Assembly: GCA_047495785.1 (NCBI GenBank)
Contig: JBLDXI010000031.1
Location: forward strand, 1,736,001-1,800,000
Direction: 5' to 3'
Length of the DNA: 64,000 nt
DNA from: Lepidodermella squamata
Lineage: Eukaryota; Gastrotricha
Shown here: positions 1 through 18,174 of the stretch, in pieces
Position numbering within the stretch: the stretch's first letter is position 1
Layout of the letters: every line of letters begins with the position of its first letter
Position numbers and translations under genes: made by a program
The notes under the pieces: generated by a model
What the model was told of the DNA's origin: nothing
Database searches by the model: none
The model's input: the letters and a program-made list of their open reading frames with translations, nothing else

Positions 1-6129
<6,129 letters not shown>

Positions 6130-9100
6130 TTTTTTTAGCAGGAGTAAATGATAATAATAATCAGTTGATTGATTGAGTTGATTCGAGTGAACACAGTGAT
6201 TGATTATATTGGGTTGAGGTCTGCGGTGTGTGTGTGTGTGTGTGTGCAAATCGGCCTCAGTCAGCAGAAGCGGTACGGTGAGCCAACATCAGCTTCGACG
6301 AAACTCAACACGCTTAAAAGGCCTAGAAAATACATCATTTTCCAATAAATCAATCGATTTTTCTTAAAATTAGCGAGAAATGGTAAAGCTTCACGAGAAT
6401 CATGATTTATTTTATTTATAAATAGTATTTATTTTATAAAAATTACTCCAAAAAAATTAAAATTCCTAAAATTTCAAGATTTTTTTAAATTTAGGACTCA
6501 ATTTAGTGTTCGAGAAGCAATTTTAGTGGAAAAAATATTCATAACTCTAATATGAAAAATATTTTTTAACGAAATTACGCTGGATTGAGGCTTTGATTTT
6601 GCCGGAAAAAGTGTTTAGAACAGTATTAAGCGATATAAAATTTTCATTTGATTTATTATTATTTCGGAACTATGGTACCATATGACACGAAAAAGCATCC
6701 CTTTCAAACAGAAAAATGAGTACCTAGCTGGAAAAATCTGAAATTTTATGAAATTTTGCGAATCGTAAATTTCAATGCCTAAATCTAGAAAAAAGCCTCA
6801 GTCCACGGCTTAACCGTGAAAAATAATTCGAGGCTCCTAAAAATAGTACGAAATTGCTAGAAAAATCGAAAAAATTGCGTACAAGTAAAAATGTATCAAA
6901 TTGTTTAAAATAAGATGATGATCATAAAATTTGGTGGCAGCATCTGATAATTCGGGTAAAACTGTATTTTTCGAAGCGAAAGAAAGCGCTGTGATAAAGA
7001 GGCACTTGAGTAATTGACGCGATATTGTTACTTGTAAATTTCGCTGATATATATACTTATATAAGCATTTGGCAAAATTGAGCAGCAGCAGCAGGCCAGA
7101 CGAGCTATAAGTCGTCGTTTGCCTAGCAAACAGCGATGACGGCAAACGTGGTATGTAAAAATTCGAGTAAAAAAAGGACCGATGGAGGGAAAAAATCAGT
7201 CGATGACGGCCTAGATAGTACGGTAGTGTATATATCGTTCGCGTAAAAATATCGCTCGCTCGCATATATACATACATGCGAGCGAGTTGCGTGTTTGACT
7301 AGTGCATGTTTGTGCGACGACAAATTGCGCTCTATAATATGTACGCACGCGAGCGAGCGAGCGCGAGTACGAGTGCGCGCACTGCTGGCGACACCGCAAA
7401 ATCGATCGACGTCGAGTTATCGATCGAGAGCGAGCCGCGCGAGATCCGGATACGAAGACGACGCAGCAGCGGCGCCGCATCATCATCTTTTTTGCCTGCT
7501 GCTGCTGCTATAACGCAGATTTCAGCAGCCGGCGAAATAATCACCGCTGTCATATACGCGGCTGTAGATGCATTTCGCTATTACTGCTCCGCGTTTGTGT
7601 GTATTAGTGGCGAGCCTGCTGCTGCTGAGTCATCCGTAGCCGCCCCGCCTCGCCTCGCCTCGCCCTGCCGCCGCCGCCGCCATCACCTCGTCGGCGAGAG
7701 AAATGCACGCCGTGAAATTTCACCCATTGCGGCTGCTTTTTTCGATCGCACCGCAGCCGTCGCTAAACACCTCTCATTTGTATTTTACGCGTAAATTATA
7801 CTACACGCCTGCATTTTTAAATTTTATAAATAAACAGCAGCAGCTTCGCGAGGTGTGAAGTGCTGAAATCTAAGAGGAATTCTTAGGTATTCGCGCAGGT
7901 CTGCTGAAGCATGTCCCTGAATTATTCCGACCTGAGATAGACAGAGCTGCTGAAAAATGGAACAATTTGCGCGCATGGCGATGATGTTCCATGAAAATTT
8001 GAAAACGAATGGAGAATCGTAAAAAGAGGCATTTGCTTCAATTTTTCAACATATTGGCTAGGAAAGCGGAACATCCACCCAGTTTTCGCAATGGCGATTA
8101 GTGAGAATCTTTAAACGCGAGAAAAATGCGTTAATGTGTCTCGAAACCATCAATAATTGAGATGAATACACAAAAGCTCTATTGATCGGGGACGTTCTAG
8201 TTACTGAAAGGACTCGAAAATTCGAGAACGCAAATTTGGCTTCAAATCACGCCAAACATGTCTATTATGAAGTGAAACATCACTTTCGAAAATTCTAAAT
8301 ATTTTAAAATAGAAAGGATGAACAATACGAATTTGAGCAAATTTCAGTAAAATTCAGCGTAATTCGCCAAGTAAAAATTCACTTAAAACTTCGATCAAAA
8401 TTTGAGCTTGCCTCCGCTTCCGTCCAGGTTGGTTCCATATTGCTTTGCTATAAATTTAAGCGACGGTCGAGATATTTGGTGCTCAGGAATAAAGTCAAAC
8501 TAATTAATGACCGATCTTGTGGTCGAAATCCAAGCCCCAAATGTAGGCTTAACTTTATGTCCATTAAAAAAGCCATTTTTGCACCGCAAAAATCGTGGTG
8601 GTGAGCACAGGATGAAACTGATTAAATATTAATAGAACAACACCCGCAGAGCTTAGATAAATCTATGTAAGAAAACATGAATAATTTGCCTGAAATTGAG
8701 TATGTTGTTATTAGGCGATGATCAATTATCTCGCAAAAATATTGAGGAAAAAAATCGCGCAAAATTTTTCACCCACATAATAGTTGGAGAGCTGCGTTGA
8801 TTCTCGCGCCGTCGAGGGGAGGAGAAAAACGGCGGCGGCTGCTGCTGCTGCTGCTGCTGTGGGTATATAATCAAAATAATACTATTTAGGTATATTAAGC
8901 AGCATCGACGGCGGCTATGCATGAGGAGTAAACACGCGCGGCCAAAAAACTGAAATACATTGCACAGATGAGCGAGCGGGCGAGCGAACGCGGCATAACT
9001 ATAACAGCTGCGATAAGCCCGCGATAAATCGCTACGCACATATGCCAGACGAAGCAGCAGTACGACTACGAGGCAAATGCACTCCCACGCTGTGTGTGTG

Positions 9101-10518
9101 TATGTGTGTAACGCGTCTCTCGAACATGTGCGAGCTATAACTAACTGAGTAAAATCAAGATTACAACAACAGACGGATTGCTAATCAGGAAAAACCCGAG
9201 AATTTTCGTTTGGGTAGTACGACAAAGATCTACGAGGCAGATTGACAGGTTTTTGCACTTTGCGGCCGATGTGAATAGGCCGCGTTGCTTGGTGATTCAA
9301 TCATCGGGGCGCTCAGCTTCAATAAAGTGCGCGCCACAGTCCAGTGCCGAAAATCAATGCAGACAGAAAAAGCTAATGAGCTGTGCCGTGAAGACCACCG
9401 CCAGCTGTTATATAGCGCATTGCGAAGCCAAAATTAGAGAAAAGACCAGTCACGTAGTATCAAAGTGGTATTTCCATTTTTAGCGGATTGAGACGCTGGA
9501 TTGATATCACCGGAGCTAAAACAAAGTGCTGCTTCAAAATCACTATCCCTCAAGAGGTATCCAACGCCGGCCTTAATAAATCCAGGTTTGCGTCTTTAAA
9601 GCTCCGAACAGAACCATTGCTCATCACGCAACTACAGTTCAACGAATACGCAGCAAGAAATAACAGAATGAAATGACGGCACCCATCAATTCTTAACAGC
9701 ACCATATATACTTGCATTCATCTCACTGTAACAAGTCTCCTTGAACTTCATCTTCTTGCAACATGCATTTAAATGCTAAGAAGAAATAAGAAATAAAGCC
9801 GAAATTAATTGAAAGCAATCTTATGCATCGGCAATCAACACTACTTGGGCGAAATATATCTTAGGAATATTCAACATGAGTTGACATTCGCATCGCTACA
9901 AGCGATATAGGCATGTTATTGATGCAATGTGCATCATGGGCCTCTGACCTCTTTGTAAAAAAATGCAGCTATGCAAAAACATATTGCTGTAGGCTATCTT
10001 TTCCTATACCATTGCATCTCACTACTTTACCCATAAGATTGAAGAAAAAAACCATGCAATGTCGCTAAGAGTTACTCAGTATCGCTTATTGCTTAATATT
10101 TGGATTACATACTCAATAGACAGCGACATTAGATAGCATAGCAGCCTGCTGAGAGAGAGTGCCTCGGCCTAAACTAGTGCAACATGCAACCGGAAAAAGA
10201 GTAAGTAATGATCAAATATGCTAAGTATTATTATTCTCAGCTCACAGATTTGGCTAGGAAAATGCTATGAAAGACAGTTTAAAGCCCACTTGCTTCATTC
10301 AATAACTTCGACGTTACTCGGTTTCTTCCATGTTCTATGCATCGAATTCCTTTTCAGCGATAAGTATGCAAGCTGTATGCCAGAGTACCATCAACACTTT
10401 GCAACTTGCAAGTTTGCAACTTTGAAAATTTGAAAATTTACCGCTCAAACCATCCTGAAGGTCATATACATATTTTCCCATGAAAACAAAGAAATTAATT
10501 AACGATTGCGAAATTCAT
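6130..10518. other. Non-coding region upstream of PKC
   Basis: No gene recognised in 4.4 kb. It should hold the PKC 5' UTR and promoter. A TG dinucleotide run lies at 6226-6246. From about 7080 to 7720 the sequence becomes rich in CG, GAGC and GCTGC repeats, unlike the AT-rich surroundings, and a similar patch lies at 8800-9110. These patches make several short chance reading frames. No RNA gene was recognised. Confidence 0.5.
6226..6246. repeat. TG dinucleotide microsatellite
   Basis: About ten tandem TG units roughly 100 bp upstream of the PKC start codon, probably in its 5' UTR or promoter. Confidence 0.95.
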
Positions 10519-10854
10519 TTATATAAGAAATGATTGGAAAAATAAATAGCTAAAAATATCGTCGCTCTGGCCGTCCGCAGTTAGCCCGGATTTCAACGAG
10601 ATCCAGCTTGTGCAGGGTAGGGTCGAGTGCTTTTGGCGCTTCTTCCCGCAGTTAGCCGCATTCTCCGCGAATTCGCACTCCTCATCTCGATGAATGTGTC
10701 GTTCGTCACACCAGCGACAGAGATTCCCGTAACGCTGGCGCCCCGACTTTTGTTGATGCTGCGCTTGATGCTGCATGGTACAAACATTCGTATCTTGTAG
10801 CTTTACTTTTGCGTTGTAAGAGTGTTCCTTACACATCCAATGTTCGAATAACAT
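10519..10854 (-). pseudogene. Possible retrotransposon gag zinc-knuckle remnant
   Basis: A 111-codon frame contains CRWCDERH followed by CGKKRQKHSTLPC. This resembles the paired cysteine-histidine knuckles that end the Gag of Gypsy-like retrotransposons, with imperfect spacing. No protease or polymerase follows in frame and no LTR was seen. Read as a decayed fragment; a chance cysteine-rich frame is possible. Confidence 0.35.
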
Positions 10855-11180
10855 CGATTGAATACGTTGTCGCGGTACAGCTTGTACCCGATGCTTACCA
10901 TAATAGCAATGTTAATAGCGACTAACGCCGAATTACTGGCCGCTGAGATGTCGAACGCGGTGCAGAAGACAGCCTCGCACTTCAGCCGCTCAAGCGCGAA
11001 TGCGGACGCTGTGTGGATGAACGCCGATGATCCCGGTATAGAACCAAATTGTTCCAGTCAGCATGGTGAGAAGAGCGCGAGCCACTTTTGTGGGCACTTT
11101 TCGCAGTTTGGAGAATAGTTTAGCGACACAATTCTGAAGGCAAATTAGTTTTAAGCGCAAACCGCCGAGCCTCTCTTCGC

Positions 11181-11372
11181 CTATTGTGCCGCGAAGATCA
11201 CTAGTTTGAGAATGGAGAAAGATCTCTCAGCATTCGCAACAGTGACAGGAATAGTAAGCAATATTGTCAAGCTGACAGAAATATTAGAAACGATCGAATT
11301 TACGTTGGTGTTGAAGAAGTCAAAATAGAACCGAGCAAAGCAAGGGTTTTTCGTCGGCGTCAGAACCAACAT
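11181..11372 (-). pseudogene. hAT transposase C-terminal fragment
   Basis: The minus strand encodes LLTIPVTVANAERSFSILKL, matching the dimerisation motif near the end of hAT-family transposases (the common form has PVT, then AERSFS, then LK). The frame stops soon after. Sequence before the motif is only weakly hAT-like, and no terminal repeats were found. It ends about 70 bp before the MAEA start codon, so this dead fragment probably lies in the MAEA promoter or 5' UTR. Confidence 0.6.
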
Positions 11373-11439
11373 TTTCGAATTTCACTTGCTCGCTCAAATT
11401 ACATTTAATATTTTAGATAAATTATTAGAATTCTGAATA

Positions 11440-14400
11440 ATGAGCGGTAATGCCGCCACTCAGCAGCAGCAAGAGCTGCAAGACCAAATCAGATCGCTGG
11501 AATACGCCACCCTGAAAGCGCCCTACGAAATTCTGAATAAGAAGTACCGCCAAGCGCACAAAGTCGTCGAAAAGGAAGCCACACTGACCGGCGGCCCTCG
11601 CTCACTCGAGCAGCTCCTCGGCACGCCGGGGGTTACATCGGCCGCCGTTTCCGACGCTCTGGCCAACCTTGAACGGGCACTGGTCGAAAGTCGAAAGCGA
11701 GTGCTATCGGCGTATGACGAAGAAATTGAAGCTACGCTAGCGCTGAAAACGCGAAACGACCATTTGAAACTGGCTGTTGAGACAACAGACGTAGCGACGC
11801 TGGAAAACTGGAAAAATGAACGGGCTATTCGATTCATCGCCGAATACCTCATGCGCACAGGCTATTACAAGTGAGATTTGCTGATTCGAAAACTGAAGTT
11901 TGATAATTTCGAAAGAATTTCAAATCGAGATTTGATTGACGTATAAAATTAAGGTTCCAGCACTAGATTTAAGCATTCGAGGCACGATTTTTTCCATTGT
12001 CAGCTACCATTTTTTTCGATTTTAAAACGAATTTTTCTAATTTTAGCACCGCGATAAAAATGATTCGTCACTACAACGTGGAGCATTTGGTCAATCTCGA
12101 CATTTTCCTGTCGATTCGCGACGTTGAAGACTCCTTGCGGTCGCACTCGACCAGCAAAGCCCTGGCATGGTGCATCGAAAATCGGAGTCGGTTGAAGAAA
12201 CACAAATCGACGCTCGAGTTCAACCTGCGCATGCAAGATTACATCGAGCTGATCAAACTCGGCAAGAAAAAGGACGCCCTCGAGTGAGTTTTTTCAGATT
12301 TTCTTTAGTTATCGTCAAATGGTTGCGACTATTTTTGTAATTTTTCCCTGAAAACCAACCAATTTAATAGGGTATACCTGAAAATTTGGCTCGAAGTAAC
12401 AGGAAATTATGTACCTACGAATAGTTGAAATAGGTATACCATATACTAGTTGAGTACAAATTGGCACGCCGTTTTTTTATTAATTTAGCTAGGTAATTTA
12501 CCTTGAGATACCTTCCCTATTGAAAGGTTTCTCCTTAGATCTTTGTTTACAAAGCTATCAATTACAGCAGATTTTTTCATTCGAATATTAGTAGTAGATA
12601 AGTAGAGATTGAAGCTTCCAGTTCCAATTTCGTGATTCCAAGCCGGAATAGCATTTTGATGAAAGATTACTTGGTAACATCACCCTCATCGACCAGTAAG
12701 TATTTGAGTCGAAAATGTGTTTTATCCGATGAATCAACGTTTATAAGAAACTCGATGATTCGTGTAGGAAATAGTGTTGTCCAAGGAAAAGTTACTGAGC
12801 TCACCGACCTTCTGCTCCACGCAGGTTTGACAGCGCGGAACTAAGAAAAGTAACTTTCTTTGCATACAAGAACCGGTGAGCGACTAGCTTCAAAATCACT
12901 GCTCAATTTTTCTCCGGGCTTAATGCTGGGTCGAGATATTTTACGCAGATTCAAGGGACAAGCAGATAGAGACGAAGTCAGTTTAGTTCAGTGCATTTAA
13001 AGTCACAATTACGGCCAATAGTAACAAGCAAGCAATGTTTTATTTCATCAACAAATAAACTAGCACCGGCCACGGGTGGGCTTTGGGCGCGTCCCGGAAT
13101 GTTTTCGAAGCAACACAATGCTGTTCCGCCAATGCTGTTCAATAGTAACAATAGTAACAAAAATATACCAAAACCACTTGGGAACGGAAACAAAAAATCA
13201 GTCAGAAAGGATAAACACGAAAAGCTGACTGCCTCTCTTGGCTGCTACTGTGTATGTGCATGCTAATTGGTTTTGTGGATTCAAAACAACAAATTGTAAC
13301 TGGCACACATTTATTTGATACTCTCCACCCTGCTGCTGTAAAGATATTATAAAAAGCGCCACACCAGGCTCATCTTCAATGATGTTAGTATTGACCCGAC
13401 AACTACCGTCGACAGCCAAAGCCCGATCAACCGCAGCGTTCCCCGCCATGAGCAACTGCAACAACAGCAGCATTCTCTTGCGTTCGGCATTACGACTGAA
13501 GCCTCTGTAATTTCGCAGTCGGCCAATGGAGCGGAAATGAGCTCGTCTAGTGCAATGTTCAACATAAATACATACTAATAATGGGTGACTTTGAGTGAGG
13601 ATCGACCTTCGAGAACGTCGAGGGAAAATTTGGCTCCGCCTTGTAATCGATGAAATCCCCATGTTTCAACTTGATGACCTCCAGTGGAATAGGTTCCGGA
13701 CTTGCAGATGAAACAATATCTCTCCAGATATCAGGATGAACAATCGGTGACAGCCATCGCTCTGATTCAGAGTATAATTGGACAGAAAAACTCTCGCCAC
13801 TACATGGTTCCGCCACAGTATTTTTTTGCCTGAAGTTCTGGACAGGCCAAACCCATCTCGCGTTGAAGAAAGTCACATTTCTCGAGTGTGCGGTTCCTGG
13901 ATTCAGTGATCTGCAGCAGCTCGGTATCCCAGATCATTCGGGTATTAGGATCAAGATATGTCACCAACCGGTGAAGGTCGTCTACCGAGAACTTTGTCGA
14001 AAATGAGCTCAGACCAGCTTGAGATTATCCGGGATGAAACAACTAGCAGAAGCGATAGATGAGGATGATTGCTCTTTGCCGCGAAAACTGTACCTACAGT
14101 TATTAATTCGAATATGACGGACCCCGCAAATGATGGAATAGTTGATTAACGATTCACGATTGAAGGTTATGAGTTTCCGCGGCATCATTGCTCAGTGCAT
14201 GAACCACAACGAAATGTTATGTCCGTGTAGACGAAATGACCAGGTCGCAAAAGCCGGTTTGGAAAGAGTAGTATAAAAATCTCACAAAGGAGTCCTAAAC
14301 ACGAACCTGAACTTCATATAATTTAGTCAGTTTGAGTGGCTAAATTTATCAATGGAGATGAATTAGTGTTGATGATTTCTAATTGTGAACATTCGATTTC

Positions 14401-15109
14401 CCTATTTTTAGTTTTGCTCGTAAGCACTTTCGAAGCATCGAACCCGAGCAGCTGCCCGAGTTGCAGAAGCTGATGATGATGCTGGGCTTCCGCGACCTGT
14501 CGAAACTGCCGAAACAATACCGCGTGCTGCTGTGCGAGTCGCGCTGGTGCGACTTGATCGAGTCGTTCCGCCGCGACAGCTTCAAACTCTTCCAAATCCA
14601 GTCGGCATCCCTATTCGCACTCGTGCTACAAGCCGGTCTTTCAGCGCTCAAAACTCAGTAAGTTCCGGACTTGGTTTCACGTTTATTTCGCGCAAGCCTG
14701 TTTTGTCTGAACTTTCCCTCTAAAAGAACTAGGGTTCCTCTAAAAATCTAAATAGCGTTTCCCCACGTTTTTCTGATTGTTTCGTTATTTAATGTTTGTG
14801 TGCCTTGTTAGCTCGTGTTTTTCGATGCAACTGATGGACCGGTCGCCGCTGTGCCCGGTGTGCCACCGCGCGCTGAACCGCATTGCGGCGCAGCTGCCGT
14901 CGAGCCACCACTCGCACTCGAAGATCCGCTGCCGGCTGACGGGCCACATCATGGACGACACAAACCCGCCGCTGATGCTGCCGAACGGCCAGATCTACTC
15001 GTACAAGGGCCTGTCGGAGATGGCGCGCGTCCGCGGCTTCGACGTCACGTGCCCCGTCACCGGCGAGACGTACCGCCTGCAGCAGTGCGAGAAGGTTTTC
15101 CTCATGTAA
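11440..15109 (+). CDS. MAEA: MAEA, RING-like subunit of the CTLH/GID E3 ubiquitin ligase
   Basis: Core catalytic subunit of the CTLH (yeast GID) ubiquitin ligase, pairing with RMND5. Exons 11440-11870, 12047-12283, 14412-14657 and 14812-15109 join in frame with GT-AG sites to give 403 residues (human protein 396). Order: N-terminal coiled region, LisH (ERAIRFIAEYLMRTGYYN), CTLH (DVEDSLRSHSTSKALAWC), CRA region (SASLFALVLQAGLSALKT) and a C-terminal RING-like zinc domain (SPLCPVCHRALNRIA, LPNGQIYSY, VTCPVTGETY) ending EKVFLM, like the human EKVYIM. Where human MAEA has a His-Cys pair before the second zinc cysteine, this protein has SHHSHSKIRC, so a zinc ligand may have changed from Cys to His. 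Confidence 0.95.
12284..14411 (+). other. MAEA intron 2, enlarged
   Basis: At 2.1 kb it is over ten times longer than the other two MAEA introns (176 and 154 bp). Between about 12600 and 14300 base composition is more even, and several 70-150 codon frames occur on the minus strand (for example 13559-13876). This suggests an old mobile-element insertion, but I recognise no domain or terminal repeat. Confidence 0.5.
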
Positions 15110-16606
15110 TGAGGGAGAGAGACTGTTGCAACATCTTTGTTTGTACCAAGTGTTTTTTGTACGAGACGTGCTCAATCGTCCAGAAAAAACCCTGCAATTG
15201 TTCAAGTCAATTTACTAGCTATACTGTTTTAATACCTATGCTATTGTCATTAAAATATGGAGAATAAAAGGCAATCTTTTTGCTTCTTTTTGCTCGAGTG
15301 ACTGCGAATATTTCAATATTTGACATCGATATTACATACTCTAGTCTCGCCGGGAACGTTACGTTACGTTTTGGACTGCAAAAACCTGGCAAAGCCGAAA
15401 ATGACCTGATATGTGGACTATTCGATGGAGTTTTTCCTAGGCTTCCAGCAAAACAGCCGCAGTCCCCTCAGTTTTGCATCAAAATGAAAAGTAAAAAATA
15501 TCCTAAGATGTCATCTTTGAGATTTTTCAATTTTTAGACATGGAAAATAATTTATAAGCCCCGAATGCGTTTTTAACATTTACGGTAGTATTGATGTAGC
15601 CATTTGCAACTACAGCCATACGATTAAAAATTCCAAACTTCCTAATCATGGCGTCTCTTTCAAAGCATTTCAGGTAAATCGAACTTAATTTGTAACTGAG
15701 GAGATCATGACTCGAATTACCTGTGATTCTGAATAACACTGCATGAAAAATTAAATTTCGAAAGTTCGTTAGTGTCACTATACAATTAGTACACATGTAA
15801 TATGGTTGCAAAATGACATTTATAAAGCAAGACCTGACATCGCAAGCTCGCGCGGTTTGAACCATTAGCGCTAATTTACTAAACAATTAATCACGAATCG
15901 ATTACTGAAGAGGAGACATTACATCCCTAATAAATGGCCCTCATAACCGCTCTTGTGTACATTTTAATTACGGCTGCTTTTGCCAAAATCAACCAGGAGA
16001 CTTATGTCTAGCTAATTTGATTGGCAAGAGTCGTAAAGCGAAGTACAAACGTATCATTCAATTACCCATTCACCCCTTCGGTAATCGCCAAATAAATCCA
16101 TGCAATTATAAATTATAACTATGCTTTAATTTGATATCCTTTTTGTCACTTGTCACGCCTGAGGTCGGATTTCGGCATCCAGATCGGAGACATCAGACAA
16201 TTGGACTAAGCGAAAGGAATAGCTTGAGTTGAGCTGAGGTATGACAGAAAAAAAGAAAGGGGGAACCCGACTCCTTCCGATTCCTTTTCAGTCATATCTT
16301 GGAACAGAATTACTGCGCGAAATATTTCCGTCAACATTGACAAATTCAGGCACTCGTTGAACGCTCTCTAGAGGCGGAAATCTCTGATCCATGAAAACCC
16401 ACTATAATACCATCAGTGAGACGCCGAAAAATGCACGTAAAAATAGACCAATTTCTTTATTATTAGATGAATCACAGATCACAGAATCAAAATAAGAAAG
16501 AACAACTAACAATAATTTATCGAACATGATAACAGATGATATGGCTCATAGTTATGATTATTGACTCAGGAAAGCAATCGCAATCCTGACGTAATTCTCC
16601 GCCGCA
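15110..16606. other. Intergenic region after MAEA
   Basis: MAEA 3' UTR with a polyadenylation signal (AATAAA near 15263), then about 1.3 kb with no recognised gene. A 119-codon minus-strand frame at 15527-15886 has no domain I know and no convincing splice partners. Confidence 0.5.
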
Positions 16607-17038
16607 TCACATCAGTGATGCGGCTTTGTTCATTTCTTGTGCTGCAAGTTTTGCCCATAAATAAAAAGGATCTGGACTGTTGTTCTTGCATAATGATTCT
16701 GATAGCAAACGACCGCATTCTGCCATCTGCTTCCGCTTTTCTAGCTTGAACATTATTCGCAGAAGTGCAATTGCCTTGAAATCTTCTCGGCGACGGATCA
16801 AGGCGCGTATTCTTGCTGTAGAGGATAAGAACAAAAGTTAGATGAAAAAGAACCTGTTTAAATTATTTAACGCGCTAAGTTTACCTTCCATTTTAAATTC
16901 GAAATCTTCCATGTCTGATATTGCAACAGCAGTCTCGCCCTTTCTTGCCGATCGCGGCCCGGAGGATCGACTGGCAGATGCCCTAGTTACTAGATATGTT
17001 AGCATACAGGCGAGTAACATTGCCGCTGCTCTAATCAT
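16607..17038 (-). CDS. Hypothetical small secreted protein
   Basis: Two exons, 16885-17038 and 16607-16815, joined across a 69-bp GT-AG intron, give 120 residues. The N terminus (MIRAAAMLLACMLTYLVTRA) looks like a signal peptide. The rest is charged and probably helical, with several basic pairs or triplets (RRR near the new junction, KR, RK) and only two cysteines after the signal. This could be a processed secreted peptide precursor, but I recognise no family. An in-frame ATG further upstream (17101) would bury the hydrophobic segment, so I chose 17038. Evidence is only splice-site fit and the signal peptide. Confidence 0.45.
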
Positions 17039-18174
17039 ATTTGCCCAAACAATATTCAATAATGAAAGGAATTCTGGAAATTCGAAGCTTTTCATAGGCA
17101 TTTCAATGGGCTTATATTATAAGAAACGAGACAAGTAAGCTGTCCCTATGTTCACGTTGATCAACGTCAATAGTGATCTGCTTTTTTCTCCGAGTCATTT
17201 CCACCTAATGCGTTTAATTTGTGATCTGCGAGCCGCGATATTAACGTTATTGAGAAACAATTGGATAGGCTTGAACTAATCCGTAAACATGCCGGTTCGA
17301 AAGTTCATGGCCGATATTCGAGCAGTGTAATTTGCTCAAAAGCAATACACTGTGATCGTCCTAAAAGCTCATTTCACGACGAAGTGCTGTATGAGCTCTT
17401 GTAATTTGTAATTAGAATAAAAAACATCCCTTTTTGTTCAAACAGGTTTATCCTCTTCGGATTCTATTATTGCAAGTTTTGATAGAAGAAAAGCTCTTTC
17501 TTCGGCTTCTAACTAACGAAGGGAAATTTTATTTGTGAAGCCCTATTACATCTTTGTATTGAACCGCAATAAGTCACGGGCCTATTAAGTAGCAAAGAAA
17601 TATTCCAGCCGCAAACGGTATGCTTTCGTTCCCGAAATCAGGAGGGCTAAAATCCTCGTTTTGTAAAGTCTCATTCAACAAAAAGCAAAAGCCTCGCCTT
17701 TTATGTTCTATTTTACAACGACACCAAAAATAAGCTCCTAGGATCCAAATGTGTAACTTGACGCCAACGCTTGCGTCGACGCGTCTGAAAAGAATCACGA
17801 GAGGAGAGTTTTGGTAGGCATTGTACTGTTTGCTTCTCAACTTAATTCCTTTTTTAGTACGAAGTAAGCGCAATTTTGAGGCTAGTAGTATTGTGAGGCC
17901 TAACAAAATGTAGCGTGCGTTGTTACCAGACATGTGAAAATGCTTGCTCCTGTTTTTATGACTCGACCTGGTATAGGTTTGCATAGGCCGTAAACCAATT
18001 TTTTTCGTATAGGATATTCCCATAACCCATAAATAATGTTCAATCAGGATTCATGCACTGTTTAATTATTTCATGTAGAAATGTGTTCCTCAATACTTTC
18101 TTATTATTGATGTATTAGCTTGGCTGTTCTTGTTTTATGGCGCAATCTGCCAAATATCGGGAAACTACCAAAAG
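17039..18174. other. Intergenic region between divergent genes
   Basis: Should hold the promoters of the small secreted-protein gene (leftward) and the beta-propeller gene (rightward). A 149-codon minus-strand frame at 17574-18023 shows no recognisable domain, and I do not call it. Confidence 0.5.

Noticed and set aside
7123-7794. Several overlapping frames in the CG-rich region before PKC
   Set aside because: Low-complexity composition opens frames on both strands; there is no domain and no splice pattern.
13559-13876. 105-codon minus-strand frame in MAEA intron 2
   Set aside because: Protein-like but not assignable. Neighbouring frames are broken, so it is treated as possible decayed repeat only.
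15527-15886. 119-codon minus-strand frame
   Set aside because: No recognisable domain, start context or neighbouring exons.
17574-18023. 149-codon minus-strand frame
   Set aside because: No family resemblance and odd composition; it probably arises by chance.
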